Assembly: GCF_001482195.1 (NCBI RefSeq)
Contig: NZ_KQ759763.1
Location: forward strand, 3,161,601 to 3,225,600
DNA length: 64,000 nt
Source: Luteimonas abyssi
GTDB taxonomy: Bacteria; Pseudomonadota; Gammaproteobacteria; Xanthomonadales; Xanthomonadaceae
Direction: 5' to 3'
The first letter of the stretch is position 1. Each line of letters opens with the position of its first letter. Below, piece after piece: positions 50,299 to 60,792 of the stretch. The notes below the pieces were generated by a model. That model was not told the DNA's origin and searched no databases. It saw only the letters and a list, made by a program, of their open reading frames with translations. The position numbers were made by a program, and so were the translations under genes.

Positions 50299-51894
50299 TC
50301 AATCGTCGGCCACCGGCTCGAACAACAGATCGTGATAGTCGTAACTGAAGTCGGCCACCGGCGACACCGCCTGCATCCGGATCTGCGCGACCTGGCCGTC
50401 CGCGTCCAGCGCGAAACTGACGTAGGCCGGTTCGATCGAGGCGTCGTCCCAGTCGGCGCGGAAGGTGTCGTACTGCCAGTGGGTCAGGGTCCCGGCCATG
50501 TTCGGGGTCTGCAGGAAGTCGATGCGCAACCGCCCGCTCTGCGCGGCGATGGCGATCGGGCCGTACCACGCATCGGCGTAGCGACCCGCATAGCCGGCCG
50601 GCGGCAGCGAGGGCCGCGAGGGCCGTCGTGCGGGCCCGCCTGCGGCCTCGAGCGCGGCCAGGCCGTCGTCCAGGCGCTGCCGGTTCCAGGTGGCGAAGGC
50701 CGCCACCCAGTCGCGCGGCGGCAGGTCGAGGTAGTGGTCGAGCAGTTCGTAGCCCAGGCCGCGCATGACGTCGACGTCCTCGGAATTGATCTGCAGCGAG
50801 ATGCCGATGCCGCGCTCGGGCACCAGCATCACGAACGCGAGCACGCCGAACACCGCGCCGCCGTGCTGGACCACCCTGACCCCGCGATAGTCCTGCACGC
50901 TCCACCCCAGTCCGTAGCCGGAGAACTGCGGGGTGATGGCGGCGATCGGTTCCGGGAACGGCCGGATCGGCACCGTCACCTGCGGCGTCCACATCTCGCG
51001 CGCCGACGCTTCGCTGTACAGCCGTGCACCCGCCCCGTCCGGCACCGCGCCGAGCGCGAGTTGCACTTGCAGCCAGCGCGCGAAGTCGTGGGCGCTCCAC
51101 GACAATCCACCGGCCGGCGCGCCCACCTGGCCGAGCCCCTCGCGCTCGGGCAACACCTGCTGCGCGCCGAGGCCGCGCACGCGCGGATCCAGCCGCGCGT
51201 GCGGCTGCACGCGGTTGGGGTTGGCGAAGCGCTCGTCCTCGTGGCTGGCCGCGGTGCGCATGCCCAGCGGGGCGAAGATGCGTGCACGCACGAACTGTTC
51301 CCAACTCTGCCCGCTCGCCGCGGCGACCACCTCGCCGGCCACGATGTAGAGGATGTTGTCGTACGCGTAGCCGCTGCGGAAGCTCGTCGCCGGCGGGAGA
51401 TGCCGCAGGGCGCGCACGATGTCCGCACGGCTGCGCGAGGTGCGCGGGATGAACAACAGGTCGCCGGCCCCCAGGCCCAGACCGCTGCGGTGCAGCAGCA
51501 GGTCGCGCACGGTCATCTCGCGCGTGACCCAGGCGTCGTACATGCGGAAGTCGGGCAGGTGGTCGATGACCCGGTCGTCCCAGTCGAGCACGCCGTCGTC
51601 GACGAGGATCGCCAGCGCCGCCGCGGTGACCGCCTTGCCGGTGGAACCGGTGGGGAAGACGGTGTCGGCATCCACGGTCTCGGGCGCGCCCAGCCGACGC
51701 ACGCCGTAGCCCTGCGCATGCGTGATCCGGCCGTCCTCGACGATGGCGATGGCCATCCCGGGGACGCCGTGCGCGTGCATGACGTCGCGCACGCGCGCAT
51801 CGAAATCCGGCGGTGGCGCGGCCAGCGCCGTGGTCGCCGCGCACCACAGCATCAGGGCGGTCGCGGCCCCCGGCAGGCGCGTCACGATGGTCAT
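50299..51894 (-). CDS. Serine hydrolase, beta-lactamase/D-peptidase family (exported)
   Basis: A 531-residue periplasmic enzyme. After the signal (LMLWCAATTALA) come the active-site motifs of the family: S84-T-G-K87 (SxxK), a YxN in SGYAYDNILY, and QHGGAVFG as the KTG-box equivalent. The C-terminal third (YAGRYADAWYGPI onward) is the accessory lipocalin-like domain seen in D-aminopeptidase-type relatives. Last gene of the operon starting at the TonB receptor; the ATG overlaps the YkvI stop (ATGA). D-amino acid or peptide cleavage is inferred from the neighbours. Confidence 0.9.
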   Translation of the reverse strand: MTIVTRLPGAATALMLWCAATTALAAPPPDFDARVRDVMHAHGVPGMAIAIVEDGRITHAQGYGVRRLGAPETVDADTVFPTGSTGKAVTAAALAILVDDGVLDWDDRVIDHLPDFRMYDAWVTREMTVRDLLLHRSGLGLGAGDLLFIPRTSRSRADIVRALRHLPPATSFRSGYAYDNILYIVAGEVVAAASGQSWEQFVRARIFAPLGMRTAASHEDERFANPNRVQPHARLDPRVRGLGAQQVLPEREGLGQVGAPAGGLSWSAHDFARWLQVQLALGAVPDGAGARLYSEASAREMWTPQVTVPIRPFPEPIAAITPQFSGYGLGWSVQDYRGVRVVQHGGAVFGVLAFVMLVPERGIGISLQINSEDVDVMRGLGYELLDHYLDLPPRDWVAAFATWNRQRLDDGLAALEAAGGPARRPSRPSLPPAGYAGRYADAWYGPIAIAAQSGRLRIDFLQTPNMAGTLTHWQYDTFRADWDDASIEPAYVSFALDADGQVAQIRMQAVSPVADFSYDYHDLLFEPVADD

Positions 51895-53051
51895 GAAGGT
51901 CTCCTCGTAGGCGAAGGGGCCGGCGTGGGGTGTGCGGTGGCGGCGGCGCGGTGTCGCCACAGCCACCAGGCGCCGACGGTCAGCAGCGGCAGCACGTACA
52001 CGGCCAGGAACAAACCGGCGAGCGCGCGGTAGCCCTGGGCGATCAGCGCCACCAGGCCGACACGGTCGGCGATGAAGATCGAGCCGGCCAGCAGCACCGC
52101 CGCGATCGCCAGGCGGACGCCACCCCCAAGGGCGCGCGCACGCTGGCGATGCCAGGCCTGCGCGATGCGCTCGTTGGAAGCGTGCACGACCGCGGTGCCG
52201 CTCTCCAGCAACGCGCTGAAGACCATCAGCTGGAACAGCGCGTGGAACAGCGGCAGGTCCAGCTGCCGCAGGATGTAGTCCGACGGCAGCGCCTGCGCCC
52301 CGATCTGCGGATACCAGGCCAGCATGCAGAGGAAGAACAGCAACCCCGGCAGCATCGCCAGCGGCCCGGCGAGCGCCCCGGCGATCACCGCATCGCGACG
52401 GCACAGGAAGTGCCGCGCCAGCGGCAGCACGATCACCGCACCGACGATGTTGTAGCCGGCATAGGTCAGGCCGCCCTGCACCCAGCCGGTGGCCGGTTGC
52501 GGCGTCGACAACGCCGCCAGCGTGCGGTCGCCGAATCCGGTCAGCACCAGCACCACGAACAACGCATAGGTGCCGTAGAGCAGCACCGACACCCACTTGA
52601 ACAGCGCCTCCACCGCACGGTTTCCGAACGCGGCGAACGCACCCACGCCGACCATGAGCAGCCACGTGCCCGCGAGCTTCGGCCAGCCCAGCAGCGCGGC
52701 CGCGATCTCCCCGGCCGCCGCGCCGAACACCGCCAGGATCAGCACCATGAACACCAGGTACGCCGCCTCGAACACGAATGCGAACGGACCGAGCAGGACC
52801 GCGAAGAAACTCTGGTAGTCGAAGCTCCGGCTGGCGTGCGCCAGGGCGAAGGTCAATGCGCAGACCCCACTCCAGCAGATCATCGCCAACACGATCGCCA
52901 TCGTTCCGCCCTGCGGGCCGCTGGGGATGAAGTACTCGGCCAGTTCGCGCCCGGTCGCATAGCCGCCGCCGATCACCGCGCCCTTGAAGGCCAGGCCCGG
53001 CAGCACGAAGCGCTGGAACCGGGTGGACATCGGGACGGCCACGGCAGGCAT
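51891..53051 (-). CDS. YkvI-family membrane transporter
   Basis: A 386-residue integral membrane protein with about 11 hydrophobic segments. GGGYATGRELAEYF near the N-terminus, TYAGYNIVGAVIVLP in the middle and the alternating helices match the YkvI group of the APC/LeuT-like superfamily. It lies four bases after dgcN and overlaps the serine hydrolase. In several proteobacteria this type sits with DUF1611 genes. Import or export of D-glutamate or a dipeptide is inferred. An in-frame ATG seven codons downstream is an alternative start. Confidence 0.82.
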   Translation of the reverse strand: MPAVAVPMSTRFQRFVLPGLAFKGAVIGGGYATGRELAEYFIPSGPQGGTMAIVLAMICWSGVCALTFALAHASRSFDYQSFFAVLLGPFAFVFEAAYLVFMVLILAVFGAAAGEIAAALLGWPKLAGTWLLMVGVGAFAAFGNRAVEALFKWVSVLLYGTYALFVVLVLTGFGDRTLAALSTPQPATGWVQGGLTYAGYNIVGAVIVLPLARHFLCRRDAVIAGALAGPLAMLPGLLFFLCMLAWYPQIGAQALPSDYILRQLDLPLFHALFQLMVFSALLESGTAVVHASNERIAQAWHRQRARALGGGVRLAIAAVLLAGSIFIADRVGLVALIAQGYRALAGLFLAVYVLPLLTVGAWWLWRHRAAATAHPTPAPSPTRRPS

Positions 53052-53055
53052 GGCG

Positions 53056-54096
53056 TCACCCCAGACAGGCGTCGAGCAATTGCGCGAACGCGCGGCCGCC
53101 GCGCATCGGGTCGGCCACCGGCAGGCCGAGGCGGGCCGCGGCGGCGTCGAGCGCGCGTTGCGCCGCGGCGGCGTCGAGCCCGCTGGTGTTGAGGCTGACA
53201 CCCGCGCATCGGATCGCGGGATTGGTGCGGGCCCCGAGCCGCAGCACCAGATCGATGGTCTCCTCCACCGAGGGCAGCGGGTAGTCCGGATAGCCGAGCA
53301 CGCGCTCACGGCCGTGCGCATGGCAGACCACGACCACATCCGGCTGGCTGCCGTGCAGCAACGCCAACGACACCCCCGCGTAGGCCGGGTGCGACAGCGA
53401 TCCCTGACCTTCGATCACGTCCCAATGCGCGGGATCGGCATCGGGCGAGAGCCGCTCGGCAGCGCCCGCGGCGAAGTCGGCCACCACGGCATCCATGGGG
53501 ATGCCCTGCCCGGCGATCAGGATCCCGGTCTGGCCACTGGCGCGGAAGTCCGCCTCGTACCCGCGCTCGCGCAGCCCGCGCGCCAGGGCGAGCGCGGTGT
53601 ACTTCTTGCCCAGCGCGCAGTCGGTGCCGACGGTGAGCAGGCGCCGGCCGGTGCGCTTGCGGCCGGTGGCCACGGGCAGATCGGACGGGGGCTCGCGCAC
53701 GTCGATCAGGCGACGGCCCTGGGCGATCGCCGCATTGCGCAGGGGCTCGATGCCCGACAGCCGGGCATGCATGCCGCCCACCAGGTCCAGCCCCGCGTGC
53801 AGGGCCTCCAGCAGTGGCGACAGCCATGCCTCCGGAATCCGTCCGCCGGGATTCGCGACTCCGATCACCAGCGAACGCGCGCCCAGGGCGCGCGCCTGCG
53901 CCGGTGTCAGGCGCGGCAGGCCGGTCCGGACCGCCGCTCCTTCGCAGGCGAACTCGCCGACACAGCGCTCGCCCGCCCAGTCGCGCAGCCCAAGTGCGGT
54001 CTTGGCGTAGGCGGGCTCGACCACGTCGCCCAGGAACAGCAGATAGGGTTGCGGCAGCACATCAGGCACGTGCAGCACGGGCACTGCATTCGACAT
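53056..54096 (-). CDS. dgcN: DUF1611 protein DgcN (D-glutamate N-acetyltransferase)
   Basis: A 346-residue protein of the DUF1611 family. The P-loop-like motif VGTDCALGKKYTALAL is at about 155-170; GQTGILIAGQGIPMDAVV, EGQGSLSHPAYAGVS and CHAHGRE are the family landmarks. DgcN has been reported to acetylate D-glutamate before racemisation by DgcA. Here dgcA is at 59718 in the second operon of the same locus, controlled by the same operator. The gene follows the receptor by 57 bases. Confidence 0.85.
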   Translation of the reverse strand: MSNAVPVLHVPDVLPQPYLLFLGDVVEPAYAKTALGLRDWAGERCVGEFACEGAAVRTGLPRLTPAQARALGARSLVIGVANPGGRIPEAWLSPLLEALHAGLDLVGGMHARLSGIEPLRNAAIAQGRRLIDVREPPSDLPVATGRKRTGRRLLTVGTDCALGKKYTALALARGLRERGYEADFRASGQTGILIAGQGIPMDAVVADFAAGAAERLSPDADPAHWDVIEGQGSLSHPAYAGVSLALLHGSQPDVVVVCHAHGRERVLGYPDYPLPSVEETIDLVLRLGARTNPAIRCAGVSLNTSGLDAAAAQRALDAAAARLGLPVADPMRGGRAFAQLLDACLG

Positions 54097-54153
54097 GGGG
54101 AAGGCTCGGATGCGGTCGTGGGCATCGCCTGCGGGCCGCAGGCGATGGACGGG

Positions 54154-56463
<2,310 letters not shown>

Positions 56464-56542
56464 CAGTGGGCTCCCCGGCCGGCTCATCGGCATCGAACGA
56501 TGTGAGTCCGGCGCCGTCCCCGTGCGGCCTGAGGCGCCTGAC

Positions 56543-56582
56543 ATCCTGATTGGAGAATTGATCCTGTTTGGAGAATTGTCAA
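56543..56582 (-). promoter_or_regulatory. TTGACA promoter with doubled operator (receptor/dgcN operon)
   Basis: The plus strand reads ATCCTGATTGGAGAAT (56543-56558) and ATCCTGTTTGGAGAAT (56561-56576), 18 bases apart. On the minus strand TTGACA (56577-56582) is the -35, followed after 17 bases by AATTCT (56554-56559). The operator units lie across the spacer and -10, a repressor position. The same unit pair stands before the other operon at 62851. Confidence 0.72.
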
Positions 56583-56725
56583 CCTTTCGAGGATCGGAGT
56601 GACCTTTGGGCTCTCATCGCCGTCGGGCGGCCCCACACGCCCGGCACGCCGGCACGCCAGCGCGATCCGCGCGCCGGCGCCGTTCCTCGCCGCGGTCGCG
56701 CGGCGTGGTGCCGGACGATAGCCGT

Positions 56726-58432
56726 CTAGCGGTCCTCACCCCCCTGCCAGCCCGGCCCGCGGACCACGCGCCCGGGCGTGGCGCCGGTGTGCTCGCCGTC
56801 GCGCAACACCTGCACGCCGTTGACGAACACATCGGCCACGCCGGTGGCGAACTGGCGCGGTTCGGCGTAGGTGGCGTGATCGATGATCGTCGCCGGGTCG
56901 AAGACGACGATGTCGGCGAAACAGCCCGGCTGCAGGCAGCCGCGGTCGCGCAGTTTCCAGTTGGCGGCCGGCAGCCCGGTCATCCGGTGGATACCCTCTT
57001 CCAGCGTCATCAGCCCCCGCTCGCGCACGTAGTGGCCGAGGAAGCGGGCGACGTTGCCGTAGGCGCGCGGATGCGTGCTCGATCGCAGGAACACGCCCTC
57101 CGGCGCGGACGACTCCGCATCCGAGCCCAGCGTCACCCAAGGCTGGCGCAGGCCCAGTTCGACGTTTTCCTCGCTCATCAGGAAGTACGCCGTGCCCACG
57201 CGTCCGTCGTCCTCCACGATCAGGTCGATCGCGGTGGCTTCCGGCGAGGTGCCGCGTTCGCGTGCGACCTCGGCCAGGGTCTTGCCGGTCAGCGGACGGA
57301 GCGCCGGCGTCCTGAAGTCGATCAGCACCAGACGCTCGTCGGAACCGGCCAGCAGGCGAAGGTTCTCCCACTCGACATCCGGGTCGCGCATCTCGGCGAT
57401 CACGCGGTCGCGCACCGCGGGATCCTTCAGGCGCGCGATCATCGCGTCGTGGCCGCCGGCCTGCACCCACGGCGGCAGGCTGGCGGTGAGCCCGGTGCCG
57501 CCGGCGGTGTAGGCGTACATGTCGGCGCCGACCTGCAGGCCCTCGGCGCGCGCGGCGTCGATCCGCGCGATCGCCTGCGCCATCTTCGGCCAGTTGGTCT
57601 CGCCCGCGGCCTTGAGATGGTAGACGCCGACCCGCTCGCCGGTGGCGCGCGCGATGGCGATGGTCTCGTCGAGCGCCTCGAGGAAGCGGTCCGCCTCGCT
57701 GCGCATGTGCGAGACGTAGCCGCCGCCGGACTCGGCCGCGGCCTGCGCCAGCGCGACGAGTTCCCCGGTCTGCGCGAACGCCGCGGGAGGATAGATCAGC
57801 GACGTGCCCACGCCGAGCGCCCCTTCGCGCATCGCCGCGCGCACCAGGTCCTGCATGCGCGCCAGTTGGACGGCATCCGGGGTGACGTCGTCCTCGCCCA
57901 GCTCGTGGATGCGGATCGTCGTCGCGCCGACGAACGAGGCCACATTGGGGGTCACGCCGCGCGTCTCGAGGAAGGCCAGGTATTCGCCGAGCGTGGTCCA
58001 CTCGATCAGATAGCGGATGTCGCCCTGCTGCCGCAGCGCATCGGCCTTCATGGCGTCGTTGTAGGGCCCCATCGACCAGCCCTCACCGAAGATCTCCAGG
58101 GTCACGCCCTGGCGGGTGCCGCTCATGCCGCGACCGTCCTCGATCAGCGATTCGGTCGCCCAGCTCAAGGTGTTGATGAAGCCGGGCGAGACGGCGCGGC
58201 CGCCCGCGTCGACGACCTGCGCGGCGTCCGCATCGCTGCCGGCCGGCAGCAGCGCGGCGATGCGGTCGCCGTCGACGGCCACGTCGACGCGTTGCGGCGC
58301 AGCGCCGCTGCCGTCGTAGACGACGCCGTTGCGGATCAGCAGGTCGTAGCGGGTGTCGAGCGCATCGGCGACGGGCTGGGTGCCGCAGGCGGCCAGGGCG
58401 AGCGTGAGCAGGGCGAACGGCAGGCGGGGCAT
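56726..58432 (-). CDS. N-acyl-D-amino acid deacylase-like amidohydrolase (lipoprotein)
   Basis: A 568-residue lipoprotein: MPRLPFALLTLALAAC with C16 acylated, and AGGAG seven bases before the ATG at 58432. The D-aminoacylase fold is clear (YDLLIRNGVVYDGSGAAP, YHLKAAGETNWPK, GADMYAYTAGGTGL). The metal-binding HxH expected after PGF is missing: it reads SPGFINTLSWATESLI. The metal cysteine is also replaced (LEIFGEGWSMGP). The protein is therefore an unusual subclass with changed metal binding. Last gene of the second operon. An alternative ATG at 58462 overlaps the transporter stop. Confidence 0.85.
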   Translation of the reverse strand: MPRLPFALLTLALAACGTQPVADALDTRYDLLIRNGVVYDGSGAAPQRVDVAVDGDRIAALLPAGSDADAAQVVDAGGRAVSPGFINTLSWATESLIEDGRGMSGTRQGVTLEIFGEGWSMGPYNDAMKADALRQQGDIRYLIEWTTLGEYLAFLETRGVTPNVASFVGATTIRIHELGEDDVTPDAVQLARMQDLVRAAMREGALGVGTSLIYPPAAFAQTGELVALAQAAAESGGGYVSHMRSEADRFLEALDETIAIARATGERVGVYHLKAAGETNWPKMAQAIARIDAARAEGLQVGADMYAYTAGGTGLTASLPPWVQAGGHDAMIARLKDPAVRDRVIAEMRDPDVEWENLRLLAGSDERLVLIDFRTPALRPLTGKTLAEVARERGTSPEATAIDLIVEDDGRVGTAYFLMSEENVELGLRQPWVTLGSDAESSAPEGVFLRSSTHPRAYGNVARFLGHYVRERGLMTLEEGIHRMTGLPAANWKLRDRGCLQPGCFADIVVFDPATIIDHATYAEPRQFATGVADVFVNGVQVLRDGEHTGATPGRVVRGPGWQGGEDR

Positions 58433-58458
58433 GGCGGGGCTCCTGGTGGCGGATCGGG

Positions 58459-59721
58459 TCATGGCAACTGGCGGATCGGCCGGTCCAGCCGCCACAGCAA
58501 CAGGGCGGCGACGACGGCGAGCGCGGCCAGCAGCAGGAAGAACGCGGCGTGGCCGATCCTCGACCACAGCGTGCCGACCACGCCGGCGAGCAGGCTGCCG
58601 GCGAAGATGGCGAGAAACCACGACGCGACCGTGGTCGCGCCCAGGCGCGGCGGCGCGAGCCGGGCGAACAGGCCCAGACCGGTGGGCAGGATGTACAGCT
58701 CGCCCAGGGTCAGGATGGCGAAGAACGCCAGCAGCCAGACCCAGCCCACACGCGCATCGCCGGCGACCGCGGCGACCGCCGCCAGCACCAGGTAGGCCAC
58801 CGCCACGATCGCCGCGCCGATCGCCATGCGCAGCGCCGGCGGGGTCTCGTGTCCGGCCTCGGCGCGCCGACGCCAGACCATCAGCAGCAACGGCGTCATC
58901 GCGATCACCAGCAGCGGATTGAGCGACTGGAACCAGGTCATCGGGATCGTGATGCCGGCCCAGACGCGGTCCACCCCGGTGTCGATCCACAGCGGCAGGG
59001 TGTTGCCGATCTGCTCGTAGGCGCCACGGAAGACGGTGGCCGCGATGCCGACGCCGAGCAGCAACCCCCACACCCGCCGGCGCTCGTCGGCCGCGTCCGG
59101 TGCGAGCACCGCCACGGGCCGCACGCGTGCCGGCTCCGGCGGCAGATAGCGCCGGCCGGCGAGGTAGATCGCCAGCCCCAGCCCCATGCCGATGCCGGCG
59201 GCGCCGAAGCCGTAGTGCCAGCCGTAGAGTTCGCCGAGCGTGCCGCACACCAGCGGCGCGAGGAACCCGCCGACGTTCAGGCCGACGTAGTACACGTTGT
59301 AGGCACGCCCGCGCCGCGGATCGTCGGCGGCATAGAGATCGTTGATCTGGCTCGGCAGGCTGGGCAGGAACAGGCCGTTGCCCAGGGCGATGGTGGCCAG
59401 CGCCGCGTAGAACAACGGCTCGAACGCCATCAGGAAGTGGCCGACAGCCATGATCGAACCACCGATCACCACGGCGTTGCGCTTGCCCAGCCAGCGGTCG
59501 GCGATGGTACCGCCGAGGATCGGCATCAGGTACGCCATGGCGGTGTAGGTGCCGTAGACGAACGACGCCTTCTCCTGCGCGAACAGCAACTGCTTGGTCA
59601 TGTAGTAGACCAGCAGCGTGCGCATGCCGTAGTAGGAGAACAGCTCCCACATCTGGGTGAGGAACAGGATGGTCAGCCCGCGCGGCTGACCGAACCAGGT
59701 CTTGTCGGCCGCGGCGTTCAC
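58459..59721 (-). CDS. POT/PTR-family proton-coupled peptide transporter
   Basis: A 420-residue transporter starting at a GTG that overlaps the dgcA stop (GTGA). The POT signature is clear: LFLTQMWELFSYYGMRTLLV, YGTYTAMAYLMPILGG, ADRWLGKRNAVVIGG, and FNVYY-like AYNVYYVGLNVGGFLAP. Proteins of this family import di- and tripeptides with protons; ~12 to 14 helices are expected and the protein is somewhat short. It likely delivers peptides to DgcA and the amidohydrolase. Confidence 0.92.
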   Translation of the reverse strand: MNAAADKTWFGQPRGLTILFLTQMWELFSYYGMRTLLVYYMTKQLLFAQEKASFVYGTYTAMAYLMPILGGTIADRWLGKRNAVVIGGSIMAVGHFLMAFEPLFYAALATIALGNGLFLPSLPSQINDLYAADDPRRGRAYNVYYVGLNVGGFLAPLVCGTLGELYGWHYGFGAAGIGMGLGLAIYLAGRRYLPPEPARVRPVAVLAPDAADERRRVWGLLLGVGIAATVFRGAYEQIGNTLPLWIDTGVDRVWAGITIPMTWFQSLNPLLVIAMTPLLLMVWRRRAEAGHETPPALRMAIGAAIVAVAYLVLAAVAAVAGDARVGWVWLLAFFAILTLGELYILPTGLGLFARLAPPRLGATTVASWFLAIFAGSLLAGVVGTLWSRIGHAAFFLLLAALAVVAALLLWRLDRPIRQLP

Positions 59722-60719
59722 CCGGCGGCCTTCGGGCCCCACACCTCGTCGCCGCAGACGATGTGGCCGTCCTCGTAACGCACCGACGGGCTGCGGTCCT
59801 GCGCGAGGAAGATCGGCCCGTCGAGGTCGACCACGTCGCAGTACTGCCCGAGCACGAACGCCGGCGCGGCCGCGAGGCTGGTGCCGGCCATGTTGCCGAC
59901 CATCACCCGCTTGCCGAGCGCGCGCGCGCGTTCCGCCATCAACAGGCCCTCGGTGAGGCCGCCGCACTTGTCGAGCTTGATGTTGACGACATCGAAGCGG
60001 TGGTGCCGCGCTTCGAGTTCGGCGAGGTCGAGGATGCTCTCGTCGGCGGCGATCGGCAGCGGTCGCTCGATGCCATCGAGCGCGGCTTCGTCGCCACGCG
60101 CACAGGGTTGCTCGAGCAGCGACACGCCCGCCGCCACCAGCGCCGGCAGCAGGTGCGGCAGCGTGCGGGCGGTGTAGCCCTGGTTGGCGTCGACGCCGAT
60201 CCACGCCGCGGGGCAACGCCCGCGCACCGCGCGCACGCGCGCGGCGTCCAGATCCGCGTCGCCGGTCAGCTTGAGCTTGAGCGCACGCGCCTTGGTGTAG
60301 GCCGCCGCGCCCTCGGCCATCGCCTCGGGCGTGTCGGCGCCGACGGTGAACGTGGTCAGCAGCGGACGCACGCCGTCCAGCCCGGCCAGGGCCCAGACCG
60401 GGCGGCCGCTGCGCTGCGATTCGAGTTCCCACAGCGCGCAGTCCAACGCGTTGCGTGCGCCGCCGGCGGGCAGCAGCGTGCGCAGCGCGTCGCGGTCGAT
60501 GCCGGCCTCGATGCGCGGGCGCAGCGCTTCGAGCGTGGTCAGCATCGTGTCCGGGCGGTCGTCGGTGTAGTAGACGCCGGCAGCCTCGCCGCGACCGCGG
60601 TGCGGGCCGTCGCGCAGCGTGACCACCGTGGCCGGCATCGCCTCGAACACATGGCCGGCGATGCGGAAGGGCGCGGCCAGCGGCAGCGGTTCGTTGTGCA
60701 GTTCAAGCTCGAGCGGCAC
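59718..60719 (-). CDS. dgcA: Enolase-superfamily dipeptide epimerase, DgcA-like
   Basis: A 333-residue enzyme from a GTG with GGGAG nine bases ahead. Muconate-lactonising subgroup motifs: KLKLTGD (the two catalytic lysines region), GVDANQGY and LLEQP for metal binding, AADES, and NIKLDKCGG with the second-side lysine. Dipeptide epimerases interconvert L-Ala-D/L-Glu; DgcA-type members act on N-acetyl-D-glutamate. Which substrate applies here cannot be told from the sequence. The co-regulated dgcN favours D-glutamate. Confidence 0.88.
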   Translation of the reverse strand: MPLELELHNEPLPLAAPFRIAGHVFEAMPATVVTLRDGPHRGRGEAAGVYYTDDRPDTMLTTLEALRPRIEAGIDRDALRTLLPAGGARNALDCALWELESQRSGRPVWALAGLDGVRPLLTTFTVGADTPEAMAEGAAAYTKARALKLKLTGDADLDAARVRAVRGRCPAAWIGVDANQGYTARTLPHLLPALVAAGVSLLEQPCARGDEAALDGIERPLPIAADESILDLAELEARHHRFDVVNIKLDKCGGLTEGLLMAERARALGKRVMVGNMAGTSLAAAPAFVLGQYCDVVDLDGPIFLAQDRSPSVRYEDGHIVCGDEVWGPKAAG

Positions 60720-60792
60720 GGCGGCGCACTCCCGGTCAGAAGGAACGTGGAGAGAAGGCGGCCGGCGGCATCGGCCGCCGGCCACACCGGGA

